A stretch of DNA of 64,000 bases. It comes from Armigeres subalbatus (lineage: Eukaryota; Arthropoda; Insecta; Diptera; Culicidae). Below the pieces are notes generated by a model that saw nothing but the letters and a program-made list of their open reading frames with translations, searched no databases and was not told where the DNA came from. A program made the translations under genes and the position numbers. Position 1 is the first letter of the stretch, and every line of letters begins with the position of its first letter. Below, piece after piece: positions 1 to 12,039 of this stretch. The DNA lies in the NCBI RefSeq assembly GCF_024139115.2, contig NC_085140.1, positions 298,675,978 through 298,739,977 of the forward strand, in the 5' to 3' direction.

Positions 1-65
1 TGTGTTGCATTGTTATTTAAATTATATTCAACGAGATATATTCCATTGCTGCGTGATTTTCGACG

Positions 66-600
66 TTATTAATTGGCGCTTCGATGTTGCATGAAGCAGA
101 AAGATGATATTTAAAAATTTTCGCACGGTAAAACCAGGGCCGGATGTAGGGGGGGTCCGGGGGGGCCGTGGCCCCGGGACCCCACAAATTTTATGTACTA
201 AAACCAACGTTTTTTGTACATTTTGGGGCCCCCACAAACTGTCGGCCCCGGGGCCCCCTTCCGGCTTAATCCGTCCCTGGGTAAAACATACGAGGATATT
301 TTTGTCACTCTTCTCTGAAATTCTAGAGGCAATTTAACTAAAAACGGTAAACAGTACGGGGTTGGACTTTTCTTATACTGTGTATTAAGTATGATATCAC
401 AGAATATAAATTGAAATTGAAATATTGTGTTTATTGTGCATGAAAACAAGTCTAACCCCGTACTGCTTACCGTTGTTAATTAAATACTTCTAGAATTTTG
501 AAGAAAAGTTTCAAAAATTTCTTCGTATGTTTTCCTGTGCGAATATTTTTGATTATCATCTTTCTGCTTCTTCTTCTTCATGCAACATCAAAGCGCCAAT
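66..600. mobile_element. Foldback MITE with long terminal inverted repeats
   Basis: The left arm (66-360, minus the insert at 135-279) and the right arm (about 451-600) are inverted complements. Both outer ends read AATTGGCGCTT then GATGTTGCATGAAG, and both inner ends read CAGTACGGGGTT. The right arm has extra CTT triplets. There is no ORF, so this is non-autonomous. A transcript would form a long hairpin. No target duplication was identified. Confidence 0.75.
135..279. mobile_element. hAT-type MITE nested in the foldback arm
   Basis: This is a 145-bp GC-rich insert with ends CAGGGCCGGAT and, inverted, CAGGGACGGAT. It is flanked by a perfect 8-bp direct repeat GGTAAAAC at 127-134 and 280-287. 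CAGGG termini plus an 8-bp duplication are the hAT signature. Removing the insert and one duplication restores the match between the two arms of the surrounding foldback, so this insertion is the younger event. It has no coding capacity. Confidence 0.85.
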
Positions 601-1969
601 TGCCAATGCTCTCGCGGCGGTATGAACGGAGCTTAAAATAGGAAAGGCAACACTAGCGCCACCCAATCGGTAGTCGGCTTCAAGAACTACATCTCATTTC
701 AGGGGGGTGAATTTTTCAGCCCACTTGGGACGATTGATGGTTGATTTCGAACATACGAGAGATAAAGACGGGTTGCTGTTTATAGTGCCAGTCATTTTGC
801 TTGCGTTGAATAAAGGCAGCATGCAAACAAATAGAGAAAATCAAAACATCTTATTGAGCGTGAATTCTAATTGGTTGCATGTAAAATACTACCACACTGA
901 TTGTGAGAGTGCATTTCAGATTCCCCCAATAGCACGCTTACTTAGGACAAGCTAACGAAAATACTATTATATGAATCTTTTTTTTTCCAAATAATTACCA
1001 TATTTGCAAATGAAGAAGTTTAGAAAAATGAAAACTGTATTAAAAACTACAATTGCAAAAATGCTACATGTTCTAGCCCTCAATTGCATACGTTAATTGG
1101 CTGTCGCATAATTTTGAGATTTACTGCTAGTTAAAACCATGACAGTTGTGTTGCTCTCGCTCTCGCGATACTCTCAAAGAAACTTTTTTCCAAAACGTCA
1201 ACAATGCTTTAGGTGCGGATGATGCATAACGCACTACTGAAGAAAGCCAATTGTAAAACTTATTCAAGGCAATTCCTTGCTTTGTACTGTGCATAAACAG
1301 TTATAACTGTGCCAACTACCTGATATTATTACACAATTATTCATAAATACAATTATTGGATGCTTGTTTTTAACTCTGCCTGCATTGAAGTTTCATGATT
1401 GGTACGTGCGTTTGATTCCACTCCTCTCTATATCGATCAGCTGTTGTGAATCCTCTCAAAACTCTCACGTGTTTCAACTTCCCGAGTTGAAAGAATACTT
1501 TTTTGCAATTCCTGATCATAATACCTGGTTTACAGTTCGTCTTCGAGTGATAAAACGGCCTACTTTTCCATACCAACCAAATGGGTGCTTTAATGACCAT
1601 TATGCAACTCAAATGGGTTGCATAATATCCATTATAGCACTGATTTGGGTGCTATAATGAAAAACCAATATCAGAACAGCAGTTACATGACTATATTTTG
1701 CTGAATTGGGTAGGTGTTCAAATAGTGTATTCTCTGTGTCGCGTCATAAATTAAATAGTTTGATGGACAAGACATCATCATTTTCCAAATACAAGTTCAT
1801 CTATCGCCTAATGGTTTGAAGAGCTATGCAATGTGGTACTATAACATGGAATCGAATAGCTCTCTGCAGCAACATGATTTATTCGCAAGAATGATCATGT
1901 GAAGTAAATTAGACTGTAAAATTTGGTACATATTTAACATACTGAAGCCGTTTTCGTCATTGCAAAAAA
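601..1969. other. No gene recognised
   Basis: This stretch is AT-rich with only short ORFs that resemble nothing I know. A loose direct repetition of GGGTGCTWTAATG and GGGTTGCATAAT-like words lies at about 1570-1660. Confidence 0.5.
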
Positions 1970-2102
1970 TAGCTTGTGCAACTCGTTGCAAAACTCGATT
2001 TTTTCAGCACTCGTAGTATTTATCCAACTCGGCAAGCCTCGTTGGATAAACGTACAACTCGTGCTGAAAAAATCATCTTTTTGCAACTTGTTGCACAAAC
2101 TA
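1970..2102. mobile_element. Palindromic MITE, 133 bp
   Basis: The left half (TTGTGCAACTCGTTGCAAAA, then TTTTTTCAGCACTCG, then TTTATCCAAC) is repeated inverted in the right half up to TTGCACAAACTA at 2091-2102. The short GC spacer lies near 2030. No ORF is present. It is a hairpin-forming MITE-like repeat whose family I cannot name. Confidence 0.7.
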
Positions 2103-2330
2103 CTATTTCGGTATCATTTTACAGATCAAAATACTTTTTGCAATCTAAATTATGATGAAGGTATTTGTCAAGTAATTTGACTTGAAATTATTCACATGAA
2201 ATGACGTTGAAAGTTTATCTAATGAAACATACGATCCATTGTATCTTTCCATTATCAAATGAGAAAATGTTTGTAGGATTCGTGCGAAAGATGATGAAAC
2301 TAAATATTCTTACACTAATTGAATCATTTA

Positions 2331-3044
2331 GGGGAAGTGGGGGTAGCACGCCCATAGGGGTTAAAACGCGCCACCCCTGAATAATGTTAAATATCCCCAT
2401 TTTGATTATTTTCAATAGTCTATACGATAAAGCAATGAAAAATATTGCCATTGGATACATATATTTCATGATTTTTCTCTAGTTATACATGAAAAACTCG
2501 AAAAAACGATTTTTGCGTGTTTTGGTGCAATTCTAGCTCGGTGGAATTTAGTCTTTCTGTCGCTGTTATACATTGATAAATTAATAATTGAGCCATGAGC
2601 CATGCTGCTTACTCGTGTTCTTTATGTTCCACACGAAATCGTCGTCAAAAATGGTTTTAAAACGATTTTATGGGCCTTCAAACTTCTGAGGTCGGTGTGG
2701 GGCATTACGCCCATGCTCATTTCGTATGACCGAACCAGCTGAAACATTCGGTTAATTGCCTTAATGTAGGCAATTAAAATGAAAATCAGTACGATAAGCA
2801 CATGCGCGTTTTAACCCATCCACTGGCGCATCTCACCCCGCATGGTTTCAAAATTATTTTTTTTCGGGTGCTGTTTAACAATCAAATTTCTGTGCAATAA
2901 AATGGACAATTAGATATCTGTTATCGGTAGTCAGTCGCAGATATGCTGTTCTTCAGTATGCGCTGATGAAAACTGGCTGAAATGGTGGTTTTCATTGATA
3001 AAAATGGCATTTTCCTTAACGTGGGCGTCCTACCCCAGTTCCCC
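2331..3044. mobile_element. MITE with about 28-bp TIRs, 714 bp
   Basis: The left end GGGGAAGTGGGGGTAGCACG and the inverted right end GGGGAACTGGGGTAGGACG match over roughly 25-28 bases, both continuing into CGCCCA. TA dinucleotides flank both ends (2329-2330, 3045-3046), compatible with Tc1/mariner-type TA duplication. Internally, further motifs resembling the ends (GCATTACGCCCATGC, CGCGTTTTAACCC) recur. There is no transposase ORF. Confidence 0.65.
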
Positions 3045-4084
3045 TATTTGCAAAATTATGAAGAAAATGGTGTGTCGAACAACGAAAGGTTGATGCTTGA
3101 ATCGCTTTCGCTTGAATCGTGTTTGGAAGCCGTAAGGTAGGCAATTATTTTTGGTATGTTCTGCGAATGAAAGCGATTATATATCGTGATTCGAGAAAAG
3201 CATCATGAGGGCCCATTTACAAACTACATGACGTTTTAGGTTATGGGAAGGTACTTGTCTGATCGTTAAGACTTTATAAATTTCAGAACCCTACCATACA
3301 TGAAGCATTACTAGAGGCTTGGTGTGGGTTGAGTTTAGCGTTATGTAATTTGCGAATGAAACTTGACCGCTGAGTGGATTAACCTGTTTTTACAAAAATT
3401 CTTAGCAACCTAATCGCAAGCATTAGGTTATTTTCTCCAGCACGGGTTATTGGTGAGAATGTTTTGATTTTAGAGTTTCACCTATACTAACGTGGTGCTA
3501 CAAATCGAAAGCGCATGCCACCATTTGGCTACGGGTGCCCCCAGTATTGTCCAAAAAAGTTTTGGTTAATTACGTCGCTTTACTAATGAAAATTGTGAAA
3601 TAAAAATGATAGCTGACATAGTGTGGTTGTTATCCATTCATCTGATGTGAAGCAGTGGTTAATATCTCCCTACACATCGACGTATTATCGCTGAAATATT
3701 GAATTATTTGCGTGATGAGCCAATGTTACATCCAGGGCCAACATTACCGCCGGTTACCCTATGTTGTTTTAATTTCAAAGCCTACTTTCCATCACAATAT
3801 CCGAAAGGCTTGCTGTGAAGTATATAAACAGTATAAGATAAATTGTTTGTAAATTAATTACTTTAAATCCCCTATGATTTATTGATATCCCGTAAAGTGG
3901 ACGGATTTCGGTACTGTACGGATTTTGGTCCTCCACGGTATTACATAAAATCCCTCGTTTAATCTTTTTTATGTCGTTTATGAACGAATTTTTCCATTAC
4001 AATTCAATACAAGTTATTCATTATCGAGTTGCAATCCCCACTTTACCACACAGGTGAGATTACCGTGCCCTAATAAATGAAGCT
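3045..4084. other. No gene recognised
   Basis: AT-rich sequence without a persuasive ORF, structured repeat or RNA. Confidence 0.5.
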
Positions 4085-4245
4085 CCGGGACAGTAAAGGC
4101 TCCCCCAGTAAAGTACTCCGTTCTCCCCGTTCAACAAATCTTTGAAATGCTCCTTCCACCTGGCTGCCCCATAGTCTTGTCTATCAGCGAATAATTCCCC
4201 TCTCTGTCATTGACAGTCGCGTAAACCTCCGCATATCGTTTATGT
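4085..4245 (-). pseudogene. RTE-clade LINE fragment (linker upstream of RT)
   Basis: Read on the minus strand with one frameshift, this encodes a VNDREGN...DKTM block followed by AARWKEHFKDLLNGEN. That motif pair is typical of the segment between endonuclease and reverse transcriptase in RTE/BovB-like LINEs. Only about 50 codons remain, and both ends are lost. The same segment is deleted from the larger RTE copy at 25.3-28.5 kb. Confidence 0.7.
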
Positions 4246-4357
4246 CCTACGAGGTGAATCGGTCCAGGGCCGAAAACCTCACTAATAAAGATAATAATAA
4301 TAAAGTTTATGTCCATGTCCTGCTTGGATCACATATTGCAGAACTAAAAAGCGAATC

Positions 4358-4586
4358 TCGCGCTTAGAATCAAACGGGCGTAACTGTATTGATCAATTTT
4401 TATTTCGTTCATAATTCAGCTGCTTCAAAAGTTACAACCCATTCCATGTACAAGATGCGATCATCCTTCATGAAACCAAACCATCAAATTCTCGATAATC
4501 TACTCAATTCGCTACAGTGATAAAAAGAAAATATCGACGAAGAGAAATCGATCAATGCAGTTACGCACCTGTGATTCTAAGCGCGA
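4358..4586. mobile_element. Foldback MITE, copy 1 (229 bp)
   Basis: The left end TCGCGCTTAGAATCA and the right end TGATTCTAAGCGCGA are perfect inverted complements. The arms extend about 55 bases inward (GCGTAACTG..TTGATC in both). A second copy of the family lies at 30597-30838 inside a hAT-like element. Confidence 0.75.
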
Positions 4587-5475
4587 ACTATTTTACTCTA
4601 TCAATGTCTAGAAACCGTGAAGTCATGCGCATTTCAATTAGCATCACTGAGCACTACAATGCTATCCGTCCGAATAAAGACTCTTCATCGCCTGTGGTGA
4701 TGCAGTTTTGCGCGGACCATAAAGCCCACCACAAGCAATATTCCCCATTCTATTGGAGTTTTTGGTGGTCGCTCGTGTCATGCCATGCGCTCAATTAATA
4801 AAATTATGAGTCTGAATGCTTCAGCTGGATTCCTCCGGGGGCAATGGAACCGCTCGCATTAAAACGGACAATTCTACGACCGCACGAGAAAGAGTAATTA
4901 CAAAACGTGACAAATAGGCGAAAATTTATTTCCATTTCCCAACAACTTTTTCGCCGTAAAACGAGAACGGGCTCGATTCGACTCGAGCGATAAAGGCCCG
5001 AGGCGGGAGACACCGGCCGACAGTTGAAGTGACGGGTTCCTCCAATCTGGTCGTTTAATTTTTGCGAATTCTGGCCGAGAAGACAGACAGTGCAAAACAG
5101 TTTCGTTCCCTTCCGGTGGAATATTAATCATAATTGCGAGAGGAGTAGATAAAAATAATAATTCAACATCCTACAAGGGTTCACGAGCGAATGTTTCTTT
5201 TTTCGTGGAGGAGACGGTGTTGTAATTTTATTGCTGACGCTCCAAGTGGAATGGGTTTGACTTTTTTTTGTTCATTCTGGCGGAGAAGAGCTTTCATATT
5301 TCTGCGAAAATGAAATTAATTTTTCCCTGCATTGAAAAGAACGCTGTACGATTTTAGTCATTCAAATTCGTTTACTGCTAGTAGGGTTCAGAGTTTTCTA
5401 ATTCCTAGAGCTTGTGACATTGCATACTTGAGCGGTACATTCAACCACTTTATGATGTTGAAATTTATCTGGTAC
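4587..5475. other. No gene recognised
   Basis: Contains overlapping short ORFs in both directions around 4800-5130, with slightly higher GC content. None has a recognisable domain. It could be single-copy DNA. Confidence 0.4.
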
Positions 5476-5745
5476 TAGTCGACCCGGCAGACGTTGTCCT
5501 GCATAGTAGGCGAAAATGCGCGTTGTGAACTGCCCATGCAAAGTTTCCATACGATTCTTAATTTTAGTTTTTCACGATTTACTCCATCTTACCCGTGATT
5601 TTCGCATAAGGAAATATCATATAAACCCGTCGGAAACGATAACGAATGTTTCTGCTGAAGAAATGAAAAAAATCCATCCAGCCGTTTTCGAGTTATGCGG
5701 ATACGAACACAGACCATTTCATTTTTATATATATAAGATTTAACG
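5476..5745 (+). repeat. Dispersed repeat with AT-microsatellite tail, copy 1
   Basis: Starts with CTAGTCGACCCGGCAGACG-like sequence and ends in TATATATATAAG. About 200 bp of it match the inverse complement of 36745-36955. Both copies keep the same reading frame open for 60-75 codons (shared words FHDLL, NPSETI, MKKIHPAVFELC). The microsatellite end suggests a retroposon 3' end or a HINE-like repeat. Its family is not identified. Confidence 0.55.
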
Positions 5746-5898
5746 GAACATATCCAAATTGCATGCGTTAAGATATAATAAGCTGTTTTTTTGGGTATGA
5801 TATAGACCGTCAGACGACATCGCCAGTTCTTCCGAGGAATCTTTGAAAGTCAGATGAAGGTAACTCAAAATTGTGTTGTAAATTTCGTTCAATTACAT

Positions 5899-6140
5899 TT
5901 CTTCTTGTTTTTCTATGGCTCTACCTTCCACTTGGCCTGCTTTTCAGCTTTTTTCAACTATTCTATTAGCATTTCCTCAGTTATTGATTTAAAGCTTTTC
6001 TATGTCCGCCATTGTATGAGTATGTATCTTGTGTTGCAAGTACAATAGATACACTATGCCCAGGGGCTCAAGAATGTTTCCCACCCGAAAACATCCTAGA
6101 CCGGACCGATAATCGAACCCCCTTGGCTGGCAAGGCGAAG
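5899..6140 (-). repeat. tRNA-derived SINE fragment (non-Feilai)
   Basis: On the plus strand it reads CTTCTTG..CTATGGCTCTACCTTCCA, then TTTCTATGTCCGCCATT, then ATACACTATGCCCAGGG, then CCGGACCGATAATCGAACCC. The last part is an inverted Pol III B-box-like word (GGTTCGATTATCGG on the minus strand). Order and wording resemble the mosquito SINE group that includes Feilai, but the body differs. A shorter relative is at 28901-28985. Confidence 0.55.
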
Positions 6141-7686
6141 TCCAATCAAATTGAGCGACCACATTTTTAGTTTTTTTTGAGTTATTGGTAATCGCACAAT
6201 TAAAGGATGCAATCAACCTTCATCTGACCGGCAACAACTTCAAATTGTTGGAGATGTTTTGTTGGCATTGTTGGCAATGTTTTAAACTTGAAACAATATC
6301 AAATGATCCAATATCATCTCAAGGATTTATTATTTTCACCACATGATTCTTACTTCACATATTCGCATTTGATAATACCGTTGACAATGATTTTCGTAGA
6401 TGACTCATCGTTGGAATTACCCGAACCAAGTACTGAGCTTAATCTTTATTGCAAAATGTTACAGTGGAAACTACTTCAGATTTCTAATACGTTCATCAAA
6501 AATCTATTGGTCATACATAATCAAACTATCCATCAATCAACACCGAAGCTCAGATGAGAACTGGAAGTCGAACTTGAAGTATAACAATGAAGCATGTCTA
6601 CCATATAGGTGAAAAACATTTACCTTGCCCACATCAGATTCTCTATTCATGGCAGCTCAATCACTTCCTAAAAATGCATTTTCTCGACGCTTTGCACACC
6701 GAAGGCTTAACTATCTCGTTTCCAATCATCTCCCCGGGTTCAGTAAAACCAGCATCTTACGCGCCGCCCCACTCAGTGCTAGATTAGCCCGGAGAGCCGG
6801 TATGAATGTTTAATTGAATATTCATACAAGGCTCATTCGCAGTCTTCCAGCAGTGCATCATCATGCCCAGATAGAAGGCATCCCTTTGTTCGATATGAAG
6901 TAGGAATGCGTACTCTTCCCGCCCTAATACGGCGAACTAAGTTGAGCACAGCCCGACAAGAGCCAATTCATAGCCAAATTCTTGGAATTCACCTCTAGCC
7001 CCGAATGCGTTGAGAATTGAATTACGAATGTTGGTTCTGTTAGAGCGTCCTGCCCGGTGGCTAGACCGCTCGGAGATAGGATTGCCCTTCTACCATGACA
7101 TAGATTTATGTTGATTTGCTAGGATTACCGGGGCCGAAATTAGCAGCCATTTGTCATTCCGGTCACCGCAGGAAGGAATACATGCGGCAGTGAAAATGTG
7201 CTTTCGAAGCGTTTGCAGAAAATTGCTTTTCGGTCAAATTGTTATGACCTTTTGAGCACAGCGGAAAAGAGCTCTGTCTCTCCGAATTCCAATTCGAATT
7301 ATATTGCGTTCTTCCTAAATCATCCGAACATGTGGAATTTGGTTTTGATTTGAATTTCTATTTAATCTATTTGAGATGAATTCACTGTCCCAGTGCTTCG
7401 TCTCATAGCTACCATATTCATCCTATCAAAAAAGCATAGGAATAAAAATCAGTTGGGTATGTTAGCGAAAACAATAACGAAATAAACAAGGACTTTATTC
7501 TTTATTTCATTTTTTTTCGGTCTGACTTTACTTTAGATAGTTACCAAAGAAGACATGAAAATTACTCGCGATTGACTTAACAATTAGGGTTAATAATTAT
7601 TTCCAGTACTCTATACAGATATATATGTAGTACTTTATACAGAAAACTTGTAATTCATTATATTTTGAAAAAGTAGGGTATATATA
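6141..7686. other. No gene recognised
   Basis: Mixed sequence with several 60-90-codon ORFs, none of which I recognise. It could hold a badly decayed element around 6600-7300. I see nothing supportable. Confidence 0.4.
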
Positions 7687-7772
7687 GGGGGGCCTTCCTT
7701 AGCCGTGAGGTAAGACGCGCAGCTACAAAGCAAGACCATGCTGAGGGTGGCTGGGTTTGATTCCCAGTCACA
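7687..7772 (+). repeat. Feilai SINE, tRNA-like head only
   Basis: Carries the Feilai head CCTTAGCCGTG, AAGACGCGC, GCTACAAAGCAAGACC, GCTGAGGGTGGCTGGGTTTG. The B box has decayed from GGTTCGATTCC to GGTTTGATTCC. The element body is missing after the B box, so this is a 3'-truncated or eroded copy. Confidence 0.8.
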
Positions 7773-7948
7773 AGAATTTTGAATGAAAATACGAAGATAT
7801 AGGGGAAATGTTCAGATTTCCATCTCACTGAACATATATTCATCTAATCGCAATACAAAGAAATACGGCACCAATTTCGTCACTTCTTTTTGTAAACATG
7901 AGTGCCTACTGCTGAAACAAATCACGGATTTAAAAAAAATGTGAGATC

Positions 7949-8341
7949 TTGGATCTGCTGTCTCAGATCTCTAAGCTTTTCATATTGGCAGGAGACCTCT
8001 ATGCACATCATCCACTTTGGGGATCCAGCGAAATCAGTCAGCGAGGCAAAATCATAGAGTCAGTTATTGACGAAGAAAACTTCGTACTTCTCAACAATGG
8101 TGAAAATACTTATGTAAACAGCAATACAGGAATGGGATCATGCATCGACATTTGCTGTTGCCGAGACCAATTAGCAGGCTCTCTAGAGCTAACAATCTGT
8201 AATGATTCCCATGGAAGTGACCACATTCCACTAATCTTATCAATGCCAAATGCCAAACATGTTGTAGGAAAAAGAATGCCTACCAAAGTGGAAAATCGAA
8301 GAAGTCGACTGCCCAAGCAGCACAACTTGTTTCACTACTGA
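7949..8341 (+). pseudogene. LINE endonuclease remnant
   Basis: A 130-codon open stretch represents the second half of an exonuclease-endonuclease-phosphatase domain. Visible motifs are GDLYAHHPLWGS (residues 15-26; usually GDFNAHHPLWGS, so the catalytic-region Asn is Tyr here) and GSDHIPL (residues 89-95, the conserved SDH). The first half, with the catalytic Asn and Glu motifs, is absent. The enzyme normally nicks the target DNA for target-primed reverse transcription. It is non-functional here. Confidence 0.75.
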
Positions 8342-9049
8342 ACATTCCACTGCGTTGCAACTATTCTGAAAGAAACAATCTTTGCGTATGTGCCATCAAA
8401 TATAACTCTCTTGCAATATAAAAAGCGCAAGAGGTGGAGCCATGGGAAAAATACAGAAACACTATCGAAATCTCTTACAGAGATGACGTAACCAAGCAGA
8501 TGAAATTGACAAGACAGATAATAAAAGCAGCCGAACAATAAATTCCAAAATCGAAAGGGATTGTCAGGGAAAAACAGGTACCATGGTGGAATAATGAAGT
8601 AGCTTCTGCAGTAAAAGCGAGAAGAAAGGTCCTACGAAATATGCAAAGAAGTAATAGAGTATCCTCGAATTCCAATCATACACGAGACTTTCGGGAATCA
8701 AATATCAAAGCACAAGAGATTATCATGAAGGCAAAAAAAAATCATGGGACGACTTTGTTCAAAAATTTAACGTGCATACACCAGCAAAAGAGTTGTGGAA
8801 CAACTACAGCAAAATTCGAGGAAAATATAAATCCTCACATATCAGAGAAATCAAACTAAACAATCAATGAGCAACTAACAACCAGAGCATCGTTGCTAGC
8901 CTGGCTAAACACTTTGGACAAATATCCAGTGACAAAGAATATACACAGGCATTTCCGACGTTTAAAAAAACATCGAAAAATCTCCGCCAACAATCAACCA
9001 GGATGACAGAGCTGAATACAATACGGTATTTTCCAAAAATGATGTTGTT

Positions 9050-9900
9050 GGACTAAAATGTTGATGAGTTGGACTAAAAGGATCCTCCCCTGGTCCAGAC
9101 GGAATCCATTATGCCATGATTACTAATCTTCCAATAGAATAGAAAAACCTTCTTCTGAAAACTTATAACGGACTATGGGGAAGGTCAATTTATCCAGAAA
9201 TCTGGACTAAATCAATATTAGTTCCCATATACAAGGGAAAAGGAGAAAGGAACTGTCCAGGGAACTACAGGCCAATCTATTTGAATAGCTGTCTCGGAAA
9301 GATTTTTGAGAGAAAAATTAATAATCGGCTTATGCACATAATCGAATAGCGTAAGCTTATCAATGACCACCAGTTTGCTCTCCGAAAAGGAAAATCCACT
9401 TCAGATTATCTAGCTCCTATTTACACCACAGTTAGAGGAGCTATGCATAAAAAACTCCTAACACAGGCGATCTTCCTGGACATCAAAAAGGCATATGATA
9501 CAATCTGGCCTAGGCTGATATTGAACAGGATCAGCTAATGGAAAATTGGTGGAAACCTTACCAAGTACATTAAAAAAATGCTGAAAAAAAAAGAACTTTC
9601 AGAGTTAAAGCAAACGGTACGCTCTCCAAAGAAACTGTAATGGAGAACGGTCTGTCTATGCCAAGGATCAGTTATAAACGTCACTCTAGTCCTGATTGCA
9701 ATTGACATCATATGCTCTGGCGTTCCATCAGGCGTCAAAACTCTTCTTTTCGCCGAAGATGTGGTGCTCATTGCCACTGATACCAACCAAAAGAATCATT
9801 ACAAAAACTCCAATCAGCGCTCAAATGGGTTGAAACATGGGAACAGCGCACCGGTTTCAAAATATCAACAGAAAAATGCGCAACAGTAGTGTTCAAGAAT
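9050..9900 (+). pseudogene. LINE reverse transcriptase remnant
   Basis: Joined across several stops and shifts, the plus strand encodes SPGPDGIHY (about 9085), VPIYKGKGERNCPGNYRPI, LDIKKAYDTIW (about 9477, palm motif A) and LFAEDVVLIAT (about 9745, motif C). The motif C box is FAED instead of FADD, and in-frame stops precede it, so the polymerase would be dead. Family, clade and order are consistent with the flanking endonuclease and RNase H pieces. Confidence 0.8.
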
Positions 9901-10107
9901 TCCAGATGTAGAAAGCAAAAGAGCCGAAGACTAAAAATAAACTGCGAACCTATTCTAGAAAAATCTAGTCACAAATGCCTTGGAGTAACGCTAGATCTCA
10001 CGTATAAGACGCATATAGAAGAGTTGAAAGTAACATGTATCCAAAGTCCATTTTCTTAGATTCATCGTGGAGATCGTCAAACACTCATAAAAGCAAAGCA
10101 ACTATAC

Positions 10108-10973
10108 TTGAAAAAATGCTATGCAGCATCAGTAACATCATCAATCAGCGATGCAATAGTTGGAGGACTCGAAAGTGTGCACAACAAAGGACTACGAATC
10201 ATCACTGCGTTCCATACTAGTCCGATAGTGAGCATGCGGGCTGAAACAGGTATCCCCAGCATAAGATTCCTTTTGAATCAGAGACTGGCAATATTTGCAA
10301 CAAAGAAAAACAACAGTAATCGATGCCCCTCTAACGAAGAAACAGAAGAAGTAAGCAGCAACAGTTCTGGAGAATTATGGAACCAGACTTTAACAATTGA
10401 ACCGAATACAATAAGATGCAGCAAAATCATTGAAGAAATTGAAGCCAACATCCCGGCAACTAAACCTCTCTACACTCTGACCAGTGCACCATGGCAAAGA
10501 AAAAAGATAGTAGTGAATAATACCATCCTGAGCACTTACATAATATGCACTTATTCTTTAAGTGCGATCAACAGCCTCGAGAAAAAAAGATAAAATCCGT
10601 TCTCAAGGATAAAATCATCAATTTGTATAACGACTTAATATCAAATGGAACATTCATCATTTTCTGCTGGATCCCAAGTCACATACGCATCCTTGGTAAC
10701 GAAAAAGCTGAAGCAAGGAAGCCAAGCAGACCCTAAAATTGAACATTGTCACACATGAAGTGGTGGATCGAAAGAAATAAAAACGATCATCAAATCCAAT
10801 ATGACCAAAAATGGCAAATGGAATTGGAATCTACCAGAGACAACAAACTAAGGGAATGCAAAAATACAATCATTCCATACAGAGAGGTATTCACAGGAAA
10901 TCGCCAAGACGACATCGTACTTACTAGGTTACGAATAGGCCACACACAACTAACTCACACATATATTTTGTAA
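10108..10973 (+). pseudogene. LINE connector, truncated RNase H and C-terminal tail
   Basis: A 161-codon ORF (10108-10593) carries the RT-distal connector (RIITAFHTSPIVSMRAETGIP). It then jumps to TYSLSAINSLEKK, the middle of an RNase H fold (usually TDSLSAI), which shows that the N-terminal half of RNase H is deleted. A second frame (10545-10736) continues with IIFCWIPSHIRILGNEKAEA, the C-terminal RNase H motif. The tail (10746-10973) ends in TRLRIGHTQLTH. In an intact element RNase H would remove the RNA template. Confidence 0.75.
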
Positions 10974-11039
10974 AATCTTCTGTGACCTTGTAATGCTCTA
11001 GAAACGGTTCTCCGGAACATGAGCATGAGCATTAAGAGC

Positions 11040-11127
11040 CCCGCACATAGCATACGTTTACGTTGTGTTTGACACATTTCCCATAGGAAAACTGTCGAAC
11101 GCAACGCAAACGTATCCTATGTGCGGG
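11040..11127. mobile_element. 88-bp hairpin MITE
   Basis: A left arm starting CCCGCACATAG and the inverted right arm ending CTATGTGCGGG pair over 35 bases with four mismatches, around an 18-base centre. It has no coding capacity. Confidence 0.7.
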
Positions 11128-11790
11128 CAGTACTGGTAGTTTTCGTGAGCGAAAACAGTTGCATTTTCATTTCCAAGAGACCAAATGAAAATGTAGCGTG
11201 TTCTTGGTCACCTATCACATTACAAGCAGTCATGATGGGAATGTTGCTTTGATTTGAAATCCAATTAGTTTGGATAGATCTGTGCAAATGACGATGACTA
11301 GTTGCTAAAATGACTATATTGTTCCTAGTTTTCGAGTTAGAAGTAACATTATTGAAGTAAAAACAGATTGTTTACAATAGTTAGATGCACTTTCATGAAA
11401 TAAAAATCTATGAAAATTAAGCGGAATTCCTTTAATTGTTTTTATTTTCTTTGAAAGCAAGAGAGAATAGAATGTAAATAACGCGTGACCTCTCTGAATG
11501 AAAATGAAAATCTCAGTACTGTGTGCGGTGCTCTTTATGACCATACAATTTATGCACGTTTCGGAAGCTCAAATATTTTCATCCAAGAATGGCGCCGGCC
11601 ACGTCCTTACGGTCATATAGGAAGGCAAGGACTGTTAATCCGACTCTCGTTGTTACTAGAGACTGAGTATACCTCTGCATCTCTACGACTATCTCGTTGT
11701 GTTAGTTACAAAGGATAATTTACCTGGATTCACTTCGGTAAGCGGTACACTCTGCGAAATGGGATATAATTAAACGCATTTTGAATTTTA
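11128..11790. other. No gene recognised
   Basis: Short ORFs only. ATACCTCTGCATCTC at about 11670 recurs near 60340 within a poorly matching context, hinting at an old shared repeat. Confidence 0.4.
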
Positions 11791-11794
11791 TACA

Positions 11795-11970
11795 CCCAAA
11801 AAACATATCTGACAATTATTGTATAAAATTTTGGTATCAAAATAATACAAATCTGTGAGATTTCAATACAATAATTGTATTAAAATCTTCCGAAATTGTA
11901 TATGCCAAATTATAATACAATTTCTGTAAGGTTCTGATGCAGAACTGTATTAAAATCTGCCATCCACTGG
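11795..11970. repeat. AT-rich imperfect repeat (ATAATTGTATTAAAATCT words)
   Basis: Variants of AATACAATTNTTGTATTAAAATCT recur four or five times in both orientations. It is probably an old MITE or hairpin repeat. Confidence 0.45.
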
Positions 11971-12039
11971 TTGGGTGACTCACTTTCCTTTCTATCGAAC
12001 CGGCGTGGTAACCTCAAATACATCCTTACAACTTAATTT

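Larger units (their letters stand above)
7940..10975 (+). mobile_element. I-clade-like non-LTR retrotransposon, decayed
   Basis: In order on the plus strand lie the C-terminal half of an AP-type endonuclease (7949-8341), a reverse transcriptase (about 9050-9900), a connector, a truncated RNase H (about 10480-10740) and a C-terminal block ending IVLTRLRIGHTQLTHTYIL-like at 10973. An endonuclease-RT-RNase H order places it in the I/LOA/R1 group, and the wording is closest to the I clade. The 5' end, a long stretch of RNase H and the 3' end are missing. Frames are broken by many stops and indels. The copy is dead. Confidence 0.8.
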
